Origin: Aurantiochytrium sp. KH105
Taxonomy: Eukaryota > Sar > Bigyra > Thraustochytrida > Thraustochytriidae
Direction of reading: 5' to 3'
Assembly: GCA_003116975.1 (NCBI GenBank)
Contig: BGKB01000082.1
Location: forward strand, 70,275-134,274
Length of the DNA: 64,000 nt
This document shows positions 8,282 through 19,000 of the stretch, piece after piece (the stretch's first letter is position 1; every line of letters begins with the position of its first letter). The notes below the pieces were generated by a model that was not told where the DNA came from, did no database searches, and worked only from the letters and a program-made list of their open reading frames with translations. Both the position numbers and the translations under genes were made by a program.

Positions 8282-10195
8282 TCAGGTCCGAGTCCACATG
8301 CTCGAGTCAATTTCGACACGCTTGTAACGAGGGGTCCAAAAGGTTCGCTCGACAACATCGAGCAGACGATCGCCATCGTCATCCTCGTCGTTGCGGGTGG
8401 TCTTGCCCTCGCGAATGGCTTCTTGGCAGACGCGCACAGCAATGTATCGCGTGACCGTCTTGAGTTCCTCGTGCGGGGGAAGCAGCGGCGCATCTTGGTC
8501 ACCATCGCGGCCGGGACTGCACTCGGCAAGTGCGCGCGCGGCGCCCATAAGCATGCCATCCGTGACGCGCGTGGCGCCAACAACCTTGCATGCAAGGCCC
8601 ACTGCAGGGAAGATCCACGAGTTGTTGGCCATGGAATGTACAAAGCGCTTCGTAGTCTGCGTGTACTTGGTCTTGGACACGACGACCTCGGTCGGCTCAA
8701 ACATGGTTCCCGTGGCAACGACGGCGCGGTTGTTGCTCCAGGCCATAATATCGGCCGGCTTGCCCTCGGCACGCTCCGTGGGGTTACTGAGAGGAAAGAT
8801 GATGGGGCGGTCGCAAGTCTCTGAGATGGCACTAACGACTTCCTCGTTGAAAAGGCCGGGCATGCCCGTGACACCAATCATGACCGAGGGCTTGGCGTTC
8901 TTGATGGTGTCAACAAGACTAAAGTTACCATCCTTGCCGCCCTCCCAGTCGGCGAGGCGCTCCTGATCCTGTGCGAGCTCTTGCTGGAAGGGCAAGAGGC
9001 CTTCCTGACCCGAGTGCACGACACCATATCGGTCGACCATAAAAATTTGCTTTTTGGCCTCCTCTTCGGTAAGACCCTCTTGCATCATGGCGTTTTTGAT
9101 CATTTCGGCAATACCGCAGCCAGCGCTACCCGAACCGACCATGACAATGTTGCGGTTCTTGAGCGGCGACTGGGTCTGCTGGCACGCGGAGAGAAGCGTG
9201 GCAAGGACGATCGTGGCGGTGCCTTGGATGTCATCGTTAAAGGTGCAGAGCTCGTTACGGTACTTTTTCAGAATTGGTGACGCAGACTGAATGTCAAAGT
9301 CCTCCCACTGCAAAAGGGCACCAGGAAAAAATTCCTTGACGCATGAGACGAACTGGTCGACGAAATCAAAGTACTCCTTGCCTCGAAGACGCTTGCTGCG
9401 CCAGCCAATGTAACTCGGCTGGTTAAGAATGGCTTCGTTGTCGGTGCCGACATCGAGGAAGACGGGCAAGGTCTCTGGGCCGGGGATGCCGCCAATGGCC
9501 GTGTAGAGGGACGCCTTGCCGATGGGGATACTTTGGCCATTTGCGCCAAGGTCGCCGAGGCCCAGGATGCGGCTGCCGTCGGTGACGACGATGGTGTTGA
9601 CCCTGAGCCGGGTGTCGACGTCGACAGGGGCGCCCGTGTGGCCTCGAGCAATGAGGTTTTTGAACATGTCACGCATTTGCGCACGGAGCGGGTATGAGAT
9701 GAAGATGCCTCGAGGCCTGCGCCAAATTTGGCTAAATTGAATCGCGGCCTGACCCACGGTCGGGGTGTAGATGATGGGCATCATTTCCGAAATGTGACGC
9801 GAGAGAAGAGCGTAGAACATGACCTCGTTGGTGTCCTGGAGCTGGCGCAGCATAATGTGTTTCTCGAGGTCGGTAGTCTTGACCGAGTACGAGGCGTAGG
9901 CGCGGTCCAGCTGCTGCTCGAGGGTCTCGATGTGGGGCGGGAGCAGGCCGCGCAGCCCGAGGGCCTTGCGCTCCTCTTCATCAAAGGCGGTACTCTTATT
10001 GTAGATGGGGTTCTCGAGCAGCCGGTGTCCGGCCTCCTCCCATGCCACGTACTCGATCTCCTCCTGAAAGGAGTCGTCCCTCGTGGCCGGGTCGCGGTGC
10101 TCGCGCAGCGACCCCGTCGTGCGCAGACCCCGCCGTCCGAGAGCGGCCACTGCGGCGCGGCGTTTGCCGAACCTCGCGGCGCGGGCGATCATCAT
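8282..10195 (-). CDS. Malic enzyme (oxidative decarboxylating malate dehydrogenase), probably mitochondrial
   Basis: 637 aa from the paired Met codons at 10195/10192; the ORF is open to 10261, but MMIARAARFGKRRAAVAAL looks like a mitochondrial presequence (Arg/Ala-rich, no acidic residues). It converts malate to pyruvate and CO2 with reduction of NAD or NADP. Family motifs are complete: IIYTPTVGQA, GLGDLGANGQSIPIGKASLY, metal-ligand region QWEDFDIQSASPIL, CTFNDDIQGTATI, and the Rossmann motif GSGSAGCGIAEMI. The length is typical of large eukaryotic/bacterial malic enzymes. Cofactor preference cannot be settled by eye. In oil-accumulating protists malic enzyme is often discussed as an NADPH source, but a mitochondrial isoform would more likely serve pyruvate/TCA balance. 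Confidence 0.93.
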   Translation of the reverse strand: MMIARAARFGKRRAAVAALGRRGLRTTGSLREHRDPATRDDSFQEEIEYVAWEEAGHRLLENPIYNKSTAFDEEERKALGLRGLLPPHIETLEQQLDRAYASYSVKTTDLEKHIMLRQLQDTNEVMFYALLSRHISEMMPIIYTPTVGQAAIQFSQIWRRPRGIFISYPLRAQMRDMFKNLIARGHTGAPVDVDTRLRVNTIVVTDGSRILGLGDLGANGQSIPIGKASLYTAIGGIPGPETLPVFLDVGTDNEAILNQPSYIGWRSKRLRGKEYFDFVDQFVSCVKEFFPGALLQWEDFDIQSASPILKKYRNELCTFNDDIQGTATIVLATLLSACQQTQSPLKNRNIVMVGSGSAGCGIAEMIKNAMMQEGLTEEEAKKQIFMVDRYGVVHSGQEGLLPFQQELAQDQERLADWEGGKDGNFSLVDTIKNAKPSVMIGVTGMPGLFNEEVVSAISETCDRPIIFPLSNPTERAEGKPADIMAWSNNRAVVATGTMFEPTEVVVSKTKYTQTTKRFVHSMANNSWIFPAVGLACKVVGATRVTDGMLMGAARALAECSPGRDGDQDAPLLPPHEELKTVTRYIAVRVCQEAIREGKTTRNDEDDDGDRLLDVVERTFWTPRYKRVEIDSSMWTRT

Positions 10196-10619
10196 CTCGC
10201 TCGGCTGGCTGCAGAGCGTGCGAACAACGACGACGACGGCGGCAGCAACAGCAGCGCCCACTTCGACGACGACGCGACCGACGAACGGGGTCTGGCAGGC
10301 GCTCCCGGCTGCTCGCGGTGCACACGAGTCCAGGTCTCTCCGCGCGTCCTGCGCCTGCGCGGTTGTCGCGCCTTGTATCCTGTTCGTTGCGCCCGACCGC
10401 CCGACCGACCGACCGGCCCGACCGACCTCGCGGGCGGCTGCCGCGTGCGTGCGAGGCGGCGCGCGCGCGCGGGGGGGGCGAGGACGCGAGCGTGCGAGCG
10501 CGCGGGGGGGCGAGTGCCTGAGCGTGCGTCCGCGCGGTGGGCGATTGGCGTCTGGATGGTGTCTCTCCCTCGCTCTCGCTGTGCTACGGCCGGCTGATGC
10601 CTAGAGGGGCCGAACCGGT

Positions 10620-10684
10620 GCAAGTGCGGAATGCGCCGCGCGCAAGTGCGGAATGGCCGCGCGCAAGTGGCGCATTGCACTTGC
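10620..10684 (+). promoter_or_regulatory. GCAAGTG motif cluster B, three direct copies and one inverted
   Basis: CAAGTG starts at 10621, 10643 and 10664 (22 and 21 bp apart), followed by an inverted CACTTG at 10678-10683. The first two copies are followed by CGGAATG, and the third by CGCATTG. The cluster sits about 425-490 bp upstream of the malic enzyme start at 10195. It matches clusters at 253-301, 34314-34361 and 45425-45499. Confidence 0.5.
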
Positions 10685-10724
10685 GCGGGTTTGCGGATTT
10701 GTGTCTCTTTCTTTCCCCGGGCCA

Positions 10725-10726
<2 letters not shown>

Positions 10727-10762
<36 letters not shown>
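10727..10762 (+). repeat. (CT)18 dinucleotide microsatellite
   Basis: Uninterrupted CT repeat between the GCAAGTG cluster and the distal intergenic DNA upstream of malic enzyme. Confidence 0.9.
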
Positions 10763-10765
<3 letters not shown>

Positions 10766-11782
10766 ATTGTATAGAACTGACGTGTGAGAACGCAAGAGAG
10801 AGTCCCGCGCGCACCGCACTGCACAGAACCCGAGTTCTGGGACGCAGCCCGGGCCTGTTTTCCTGGGCAAGACCGCGCGCGAGCCGAGCGAAGATGATGC
10901 GTCTGCAGGCCGGCCGCCGCGACGAGCGTCGAGGAGCCCGGGCCCGCCGAGCGAGCGAGCGAGCGGGCGAGCGAAGGTGCCAAGCGAGGTGGCCGTGGGT
11001 TTGTTTGATCAGGTGCGCAAGATGGGTAGTAAGTAGGGTGTGCGTCCACAAATGGCCGCTGGCTGGCGTGCGCAGTTTTGCCAGCTCAAGCGCGAGCGAA
11101 GCCGGCGAGACGAGGCCGCAGCGGAGGAAGAACGGAGGGGCCTGGTGCCGGCGCTCGCCGGGCGCAGCCGCAGCCGCGCCAAGCGACGAGGACTCGCCTC
11201 GACGGAGACTCGAGAACATTTGTTCGGACGACGAGGAGGACGACAATGCCGACGACGACAATGACAGGAGCAAACGAAGCCAGCAAGCAGACACATGTAT
11301 TCACGGCAGCAGCAGCAGCAGCAGCAGGCTGGCCATCGTCATCCGTGCAGTGAGACCAAGCAAGCAAGGTTCACTTTTGCAGCTGCCGATGCCGCTGCCG
11401 ATGCGGTTGCCCCCCGATGCGGGTGACCAACTGCGCAGGGACGAGATGGAAGCTTGCGCGTATGCGACTGCGGCAACGTATGCCACGCGACACCACTGCC
11501 GGCGCATTGGTGGATGAGGAGCTTCTGGGTCACGCACAGCCAACAAAGTTAGGACAGAGAGAGAGAGAGAGAGAGAGGAGGAGAGATGACGCCAACAACC
11601 TCGCCACCACTTGCTACTGAAGGGACGGCCAATGACTGGCGCTGACTCTGTGTTTTGCACGCACTGGCAAGGAGAAGAGGAAACGGAGTCAGATCCTTGC
11701 TTACGACACCAAGACTGACTGCGAGTCCTTGACACAGAGGATACAAGTGAAGAGGGTAGTATGGAGACGAGGTATTAGGACT

Positions 11783-13816
11783 TTACATGGGTAACCAAAG
11801 GCGCACGGTGGCATCGGCAGAACAAGTCGCAAGCAGCGGAAAGTCTGTCAAAGGTGCGAAATCAGTGGCGTAAACCCGGCCAGAGTGGCCCTTGAGCTTG
11901 TGCAGCAGCTGCGCGTCCTCGGTTGTGAGGCCGTACACGTAGACACTCGAGGAAGCACTACCCGTGGCCAAAAGCGACGCGAGTGGTCTCCCCAAAGCGT
12001 CGACACGAGGACCAAGGCCGCCTCGAGGCGATACAGTGTTCGCGCTGGCAACGGAAATATCAGAGGCTCCCACGGGGCTAAAAAAGGAAGCCCGAATGGG
12101 CCAATTCTTGTTCCGATGACCCAACAAGCTAAAAAGCGAGTGCGCGGGGGTCGGCGTCCCAAGCTTGGGTGCACTTTCACCACCGGACTTGTTCCCGCCT
12201 TCCTCGTCGTTACGCTCGCTCGACCCATCTCCAGATGACGGGGCGGTACGCTGGCGTGAAAGAAGGCCCTCGGCGTCGTAGACGCGCAATACATTATCGT
12301 AACTGTTGACTGCGAGCAAGTGGCTGCCGTCCGCGGCAACGCCCGTGACGAGGTTGGTTACAGGTCGGCCAGCTGGATCGTTGAGCAACGGCGTAAATGT
12401 GTCGAGCGGCGTTTGCATGCGAAGGTCCCACGCATGCACGACGCCCTTGGCGCTGGCACTAAAGAGCGTGTTGGGCGCGTTCATGGGTATGTGCACCATG
12501 TTGATGGCGCCAATGTTTTCCTCTCGCGCCGTGCGAAAGTACACGACGGGAGCGTTGCTCGACCGGCCATCGACTGCAACAAGACTGCCCTTGCTCGTAC
12601 CGGCGTACGCCAGCATTGGCTGCGTGCGATCTGTTTCTACTGCATGCACAAAGCCGTCCAACTTGAATGTTTGCATCGGACGAACCTCTGAGCCTGTCCT
12701 ACGACCACCATCGCCAGACTCGTTAACATCGTCGCGACTTGCGCCATCCTTGTTGTTGTTGCTACTGCTGCCGTTTTGCCCGTTGCCATTTGCGCTGCCG
12801 TGGCTGGCACTGTTTGTTTGGCTGTTCCCGTCGCCAGTGACAGCGCCTGTGCCGTCATTGTCATTGCCGACGCTTTGAAGAGAAGTCTGAAATGCTGCGT
12901 GCGCGCGAGCGAGATCCCAAAAGCGCACCGTTTGGTCGAAACTGCCCGAGACGAGCATCGAGCAATCGCACGTCCATTTGATGTCAGAGACGAGCTGACT
13001 GTGACCGACCAGGCGAAAGGCCATTTCAACGGGCGAAGGGTTTGAGGCTGTCTCAGCGCTCAAAGCGGTCACGCGAAGCTTGGTGTCCGTGGTGAGACGC
13101 AAGGCTTCTGCGTTGACCGCACAGACGGCGATGGTGTGGTCGAAGGATCCAGAGGCGAGCCAGCGGCCGTTGGGAGCCCACTTGCAGCAGTACACGGCTC
13201 CGTCGTGGTGGGCGAGCTCGAACGTTTTGTCGAGCGGATTCAAGTACGAGACTGCCTGCGAGGTGCGTTGCGCCTCGAGTGGGAGCTTGAAGGCGTTCAT
13301 GACGCGCTCCACTGCGCCCAGATTGCTTGCGCCAGGTCCAGCGATGCGAACGTCCTCAAAGCTCGTAGTGCTCTGCGAGCGTGCGAGGTGAGTCTCGGTG
13401 GAGAATCCCATGTCGACTGGGAAGGCAAGGCTCGAGTTGCGCGGCCTCATGCCGGCCATATGGTGGTGCTGCGGCTGCTGCACGCCGGTGGACATGTAGC
13501 TTGCGGCATAGCTCTCGCCGAGTTGTTCAAAGGCCTGCGGCATGCCGGCCGAGTTGAGGGGTCCGAGTGAGGGCGAGCCGCCCAGGAGCACGCTCGGCCG
13601 CAGCTGCGAGCCGTCTGCAGCGGTGCCGACGTCCGGCGCCTCCACCTCGAAGGGCCGCGTGTGCGCCTTCTTGAGCAGCCATTGCAGCTCGCCCAGCCGC
13701 GTTGACAGCTCAAAGACCGACCGTTTCAGCTCCCGGTTCTCGGCCTCGAGGTTGTCCACGCGTCGCTTCAGCTCCGCGGCCTCCTCGCCGCCTGCGCCCG
13801 CCCCGCCGCGGCCCAT
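11783..13816 (-). CDS. WD40-repeat protein with N-terminal coiled coil
   Basis: 677 aa from Met at 13816. Residues ~10-50 form a short leucine-zipper-like coiled coil (ELKRRVDNLEAENRELKRSV). At least five to seven WD repeats follow: AVYCCKWAPNGRWLASGSFD, LVSDIKWTCDCSMLVSGSFD with TVRFWDL, GVVHAWDLRMQ, VYVYGLTTEDAQLLHKLKGH and a closing LLATCSADATVRLWLP. A Asn/Ser/Gly-rich insert (around NGNGQNGSSSNNN) interrupts the propeller. It is probably a single beta-propeller scaffold. The paralogue group could not be assigned; the internal GHRNKNWPIRASFFSP strand recalls WDR-type nuclear proteins only loosely. Confidence 0.85.
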   Translation of the reverse strand: MGRGGAGAGGEEAAELKRRVDNLEAENRELKRSVFELSTRLGELQWLLKKAHTRPFEVEAPDVGTAADGSQLRPSVLLGGSPSLGPLNSAGMPQAFEQLGESYAASYMSTGVQQPQHHHMAGMRPRNSSLAFPVDMGFSTETHLARSQSTTSFEDVRIAGPGASNLGAVERVMNAFKLPLEAQRTSQAVSYLNPLDKTFELAHHDGAVYCCKWAPNGRWLASGSFDHTIAVCAVNAEALRLTTDTKLRVTALSAETASNPSPVEMAFRLVGHSQLVSDIKWTCDCSMLVSGSFDQTVRFWDLARAHAAFQTSLQSVGNDNDGTGAVTGDGNSQTNSASHGSANGNGQNGSSSNNNKDGASRDDVNESGDGGRRTGSEVRPMQTFKLDGFVHAVETDRTQPMLAYAGTSKGSLVAVDGRSSNAPVVYFRTAREENIGAINMVHIPMNAPNTLFSASAKGVVHAWDLRMQTPLDTFTPLLNDPAGRPVTNLVTGVAADGSHLLAVNSYDNVLRVYDAEGLLSRQRTAPSSGDGSSERNDEEGGNKSGGESAPKLGTPTPAHSLFSLLGHRNKNWPIRASFFSPVGASDISVASANTVSPRGGLGPRVDALGRPLASLLATGSASSSVYVYGLTTEDAQLLHKLKGHSGRVYATDFAPLTDFPLLATCSADATVRLWLPM

Positions 13817-14039
13817 CGTCCCTGCCGGATTGCCAGCCAGCTAGCTATAGCTAGCTAGCTAGCTAGCTACAGGCGACCAGTAGTAGCATAGCCTTGTTGC
13901 TGAGTAGCCTCGGTGCTGGGCCACTTTGTTGCATTCTTTACGTTCCCAGTCCGCTAATTGCCTAGCATGCGTTCTCGCGCAGCTGCCACTGCGCACGCCA
14001 TGATGCATGTCATTGGCGTCCGGCTGCTTGCCTCTTTTG

Positions 14040-15011
14040 TGACTGCGGTTCATCTTCAGCGAGGTCGTGCGCAACCTCGACCTATGCATTGACCGCATGT
14101 TTACCCCATTGAGAGCGCGCGCACGTCCAGCCTCAGACATCGGCGAAAGGGCCTCGGCGTGTCGGGTTTGCATGGCGTCTTTATGCGGCTCAAGCTAGTC
14201 TACGACGCCCCCGAGGCAAAGAAGCTCAACAAGCTCATTTTCGAGACCATTTTCCGAGCAGCGGTGTTGGAGTCCAGCGAGCTCGCGCGCGTCAAGGGGG
14301 GTACGAAACTTTCCCCGGCTCGCCTGCCAGCCAGGGCATCTTTCAGTTTGAAATGTGGAGCACCGAGGCTCTTTTTACAAAGACTGGGAAGGTATCCGAA
14401 AGAATATGGTGCGATACGGACTCCGCAATTCACTGCTCATGGCTCTCATGCCCACAGTCTCGTGTGCAAGCATTGCAAGCGTCACCGAGTCCTTTGAGAT
14501 CCTCACTAGCAACATCTACAGCCGCAAGATCATGGCCGGCGAGCACAGCATTGTCAACAAGTACATGATGCGGGAGCTCGTGCATCTCGGACTCTGGAAT
14601 GAGAAGCTCCCGGAAAGACTCCTTTCCAACAATGGGTCCATTCAACTTTCCAAGGGCGATATCCCCGCCGATGTGTGCCACCGCTATCGCGCCGTCTGGG
14701 AGTACAAGATGCGAGACAACATTGACATGTCCGCTGATCGCGCACCTTTAGTCTGCCAGACGCAGTCTCTTAACCTCTACATGGTGCGTCCTACGATCCC
14801 CAAGCTCAACGCTATTCTATAGTACGCTCACCGAAAGGGGCTTAAGACGCTCCTCTAGTACCTGTGCACCAAGGCCGTCACCGAGGCCATCAAGTTCACC
14901 ACACCCGAATAGAAGAAGATTAATGACGAAAAGAAGAGCAAGAATAGCAAGCACGAGAAGGTCACAGTCACTGATGTCGACGACCAAGGATGTCTCAGCT
15001 GCAGCGCTTGA
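14040..15011 (+). pseudogene. RNR1 (pseudo): Ribonucleotide reductase large-subunit pseudogene (C-terminal third)
   Basis: Conceptual translation in successive frames matches class I RNR alpha (RRM1): EVVRNLDLCIDRMF from 14061, then GLGVSGLHGVFMRLKL and KLNKLIFETIFRAAVLESS (frame of 14159), then YETFPGSPASQGIFQFEMWS (from ~14302), then GSFYKDWEGIRKNMVRYGLR, SFEILTSNIYSRKI and QSLNLYMVRP (frame of 14355). Frameshifts fall near 14105-14125, in the G run at ~14296-14301 and near 14365. Three in-frame TAG codons follow at 14820, 14856 and 14910. The same frame then ends in GCLSCSA at 14991-15011, the C-terminal redox Cys pair typical of RNR1. The second TAG replaces one Tyr of the conserved YYLRT radical-transfer pair. 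The catalytic N-terminal two-thirds, including the active-site Cys region, is absent. No intron is visible in the fragment. Confidence 0.9.
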
Positions 15012-16067
15012 TATAAGATGATGCCCTACGGAAAACTTCAATTTGTTGTCATCCTGAATATCAAGTCGAGGTTCTACGTTACATTTTTTTGCAAGCATGG
15101 CCAAATAATCCAGTATCTTCCATTTTCGTCTTGGTTTACATTCAGCAAACGCATTGTTCGCTTTATTTAAGTGAGACAAAACATTGCAAGGAGGACCGTA
15201 ATCGTTCGCTACGTCATGGATACTGTGCCGTTTGACGTGTGCGTGTAGGGCCAATGCCACATCGTCAAGCCTGTTGTCGCCTGCAATGTTGCTCTGGCTT
15301 TTTTGGCGTACTCAAACAAGACAGCAGCGCCAGGGCGAAGTAGCTTCTTGCAATAGTTATGTGCCAGATGAGCGCCGGCCTCACTGTCGACTTCGGGAAA
15401 TGTTCAGGCCAGTGGCTATGTGTCATTGAGTCACATCACGCTTACGGGTACAATCAGCCAAGTACACTTTTTGCAGCAGTTGATGCAATCGAATGAGAGG
15501 CAGAGCCGCGACAGGGACGGAACTTGAGGATGGCCGTGGCTAGATGTGTCAAGCTCAGTCGAGAATACGAGGCGCTCAGAGCAAGTCGCAGTCGGTCCCA
15601 TTTAGCCTCCGCGCGTCGTATTCAGATTTGTATTTTGAGTCATGATGCCGAGGAAATTCTTGCGCGGCTCTTTCATGCCAACCAAACGTCCTTTGCGGCC
15701 CCATTCTTGAGGGAAGGGACGCCGCTTTGATAACGAAGCACACTTCTCAATGACACTCGAAAAGGTCGGTAGACGGAGGATTAAGTTCCTCCTGATGTCA
15801 TGGCAAGGTAAGTGTCGAGAGTCTCTCTAATATGATTCGCGAGATAGCACAAATTAAAAATCCACTTTCGAACTTACACTTTTACCGCGTAGCTTGCTCA
15901 TGCTTCCGTTTCATGTTTCCATTCAAAACTTGCGCAACCTAATAATCTAACTTTCACAACTTTCAATGCACATGCGCTCTTTTCTACGTTTCATATATAG
16001 AGAAAGGCCTGTAGGCCTAAGTGAGATACCAATACTGCAGAGCAGTAAGCAACGCAATGCCACGCGG
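15012..16067. other. AT-richer gene-poor DNA
   Basis: About 1 kb between the RNR pseudogene and the 3' end of the TIR-NACHT-WD40 gene. Composition is closer to 45% GC than to the surrounding gene-rich DNA. Only short ORFs occur and none carries a recognisable motif. It may be decayed sequence continuous with the pseudogene. Confidence 0.5.
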
Positions 16068-19000
16068 TTAGGTCGCAGGTTCCATTCCCCGGACATGCAA
16101 GATGTGTACCATCCCGCTAACGTCGCCAACAACGTAAACACCTTCCTGGCAAGCTGTTCGTGTGATGCGGTGATCCGTGGTGAAGCCTATGCCTTCGCTT
16201 AGCTTCACATGCGTTCCTTTCTCAACTTTCCCCAAAGTGTTTGTTACGGGTGTAGTCGATGCCTTCGCTTCATCCGCGTCGAGTGGCGCACGTGCCTCTC
16301 CCGTTCGAGCGTTCCAGTAATGGGTTCCGTTGACTGACTGTGATACGATGGCGTCACCCTGTATCGCCACGCGGTAGATTGCACCAGACAGCTCCTTCAA
16401 CACGTGCTGTTCCTCGCCCGACGTAGCGTTCCAGATGCGCACCGTCTTATCCCCGGACCCAGACACGATGGTGTCGCCATCGATCGCCACGCAAATGACC
16501 ATAGCAGAGTGTCCATTCAACACCTGCTGCTCCTCGCCCGACGTAGCGTTCCAGATGCGCACCGTGTTGTCCCTTGCGTAACTATCACCGGTCCCAGACA
16601 CGATGATGTTGCCATCGATCGCCACGCTGTAGACACAGGAGGCCCCCATTATAGAATGACTCAACACATGCTGCTCCTCGCCCGACGTAGCGTTCCAGAT
16701 GCGCACCGTGTTGTCACCGGACCCACTGACAATGGTGTCGCCTTGTATCGCCACGCTCCAGACCGGGCCAGTGTGCCCCTCCAACACGTGCTGCTCCTCG
16801 CCCGACGTAGCGTTCCAGATGCGCACCGTCTTGTCACTTGCGTAACTATCACCGGTCCCAGACACGATGATGTTGCCATCGATCGCCACGCTGTAGACAC
16901 AGGAGGCCCCCATTATAGAATGACTCAACACATGCTGCTCCTCGCCCGACGTAGCGTTCCAGATGCGCACCGTGTTGTCACCGGACCCACTGACAATGGT
17001 GTCGCCTTGTATCGCCACGCTCCAGACCGGGCCAGTGTGCCCCTCCAACACGTGCTGCTCCTCGCCCGACGTAGCGTTCCAGATGCGCACCGTCTTGTCA
17101 TAGGACCCACTGACGATGGTGTCGCCCTGTATCGCCACGCTGTTGACCCCCCAAGAGTGCCCCTTCAACACGTGCTGCTCCTCGCCCGACGTAGCGTTCC
17201 AGATGCGGACCGTGTTGTCATCGGACCCACTGACGATGGTGTCGCCCTGTATCGCCACGCTGTTGACTCCCCAAGAGTGCCCCTCCAACACGTGCTGCTC
17301 CTCGCCCGACGTAGCCTTCCAGATGCGCACCGTCTTGTCATAGGACCCACTGACGATGGTGTCGTCCTGTATCGCCACGCACAAGACCCAACCAGAGTGC
17401 CCCTTCAACACGTGCTGCTCCTCGCCCGACGTAGCGTTCCAGATGCGCACCGTGTTGTCATTGGACCCACTGACAATGGTGTCGCCATTGATCGCCACGC
17501 TGTTGACGTCACCAGAGTGCCCCTTCAACACGTGCAGCAAGGGGTCGCGGGGATGAGCAAGGGTGACGCGAGTAGGCTCCAGCCATGGCTGATCACCAGG
17601 TGTTTGCAGACTACATGCCAAGGGATCTTTCGACTCGTGACCAAGACGGGCCAGAACTTGCGACGCAAGTTCGTTGGGATCGTAGCTGAGGGCATGCACT
17701 GCTTTGCTGAGGAAGCGGGGCGTATCACTTTCGGGCGCAAAGTAGATGCCGAGTTCGACGCAGTCGCGAATGAGGTTTCCGATTGTGGCGCGCCTTTGCG
17801 CTTCATCGTCACCGACAGAGATGGCGCTCTGTAGCCATGCAAAGTCATTCAGGAGCTCGAAAGCCTCAGCGTGCTCGCCGCTCTTGACGAGGTGAAAGAC
17901 GGCGTGACGAAGCGAAAAAACGTCGTTCCGCGAGCGGCTACAGTAGCCGGCCAAAGCGACATGTCCGTCTTCAATATCCACGCCAAGGTTTCCGCTCTGA
18001 TTAAAGTCAATCAGCCAGTCTGCCATCCGCTTGTGGATGAGCGCCACACGACTATCACCGCCCTGGTACAAGAGATTACGCGCGTTGCCAACGATCGTTT
18101 TCGTCTTCTTCTTGGTTTTGTCAAGAATCACGCTGAGTTGCTCGACGCTCAGCGGCTCTCGCGCTGCCACGATAGGAGTAAGCAGTGACTGATAAGCATC
18201 GTTACCACCCATCTTGTCGCGCAGGCGCTCAAAATACTCCTCGAACATGCCGCCAAGCCCGTTGGGAATGGCGTCTTCCTTGGAGACGTCCTGAAAGGTC
18301 AGCAATCCACCTCGCTTCTCCTCGTACATCCGGTTCAGGGTCTCGGGTAGAAAGCTCGCCCAAAGAAAGAGACCTTCAGAACGCTTGGAAAGAATCTTGG
18401 CGCAAGAAGCAACGTCCTTTTGCTCCACGGTATCTTTCATGTCACACAGCAAATGCTCGATGTGCTTCTCGATGTCGCGAAAGTTCTCTTCGTCCTTGAG
18501 CTCCAGCACTTTCGAATCAAGGCTGTTGTTGGTGATGCCGCGTTGAATCTCGCCTTCGGGACGTGTGCTCACAACCAAGCTGATCCATGAGGGCATCACA
18601 TCCTTCCACGTGCGAATGACCTTTCGCAAAACACCGTCGCTCTTGCTGCACTCGTCGAGAGCGTCGAGCACGACCACTTGAGGCGTCTGATTTTCCCCGA
18701 GCTTGTTTAAAGGATCGACAAGAATGGTCTGGAATACGTCGGCCAGAGGCTTGTCACGGATACCGCCGAAGCTCATGGAGTCCAGCGCATCGGCAAAGCC
18801 AGGCACGCTCAGGCAGAGCTGCCATGCAATGCCCACAAGAGCCTCTTTTGGCGCAGCGGACGTGACTTGATCATGCCGAAAGAAATGGTACGCTGCCACC
18901 GAAATAGGCTGGCGCCCTTCGTTGCTGCGACGCCACAAACTGCGCACACGTGACGACTTTCGACGCGGCTGGGCGCGTTCATCAGCCTCGCTCTTTTTGA

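Larger units (their letters stand above)
10196..11782. other. Long GC-rich intergenic region, no supported gene
   Basis: 1.6 kb between the malic enzyme start and the 3' end of the WD40 gene. It holds a GCAAGTG cluster (10621-10683), a (CT)18 tract (10727-10762), a CAG run near 11305-11325 and a GA run near 11556-11577. Long ORFs on both strands (for example 10537-11517 plus) are compositional: Arg/Ala/Ser-rich, with no recognisable domain. An untranslated leader of malic enzyme probably occupies the left end. Confidence 0.55.

Noticed and set aside
10537..11517. 326-aa plus-strand ORF upstream of malic enzyme
   Set aside because: Arg/Ala/Ser low-complexity sequence covering microsatellites; no domain, and overlapping ORFs on the other strand are equally long.
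14820..14912. Three in-frame TAG codons suggesting UAG reassignment
   Set aside because: They replace different residues (Phe- and Tyr-type positions, and a polar one), frameshifts also occur, and the ELM1-like gene ends normally at TAG. Pseudogene decay explains them.
16404..17834. 476-aa plus-strand ORF opposite the WD40 array
   Set aside because: It is the antisense of nearly identical WD repeats, so openness of one unit propagates to all. The protein is a repetitive shadow with no domain of its own.
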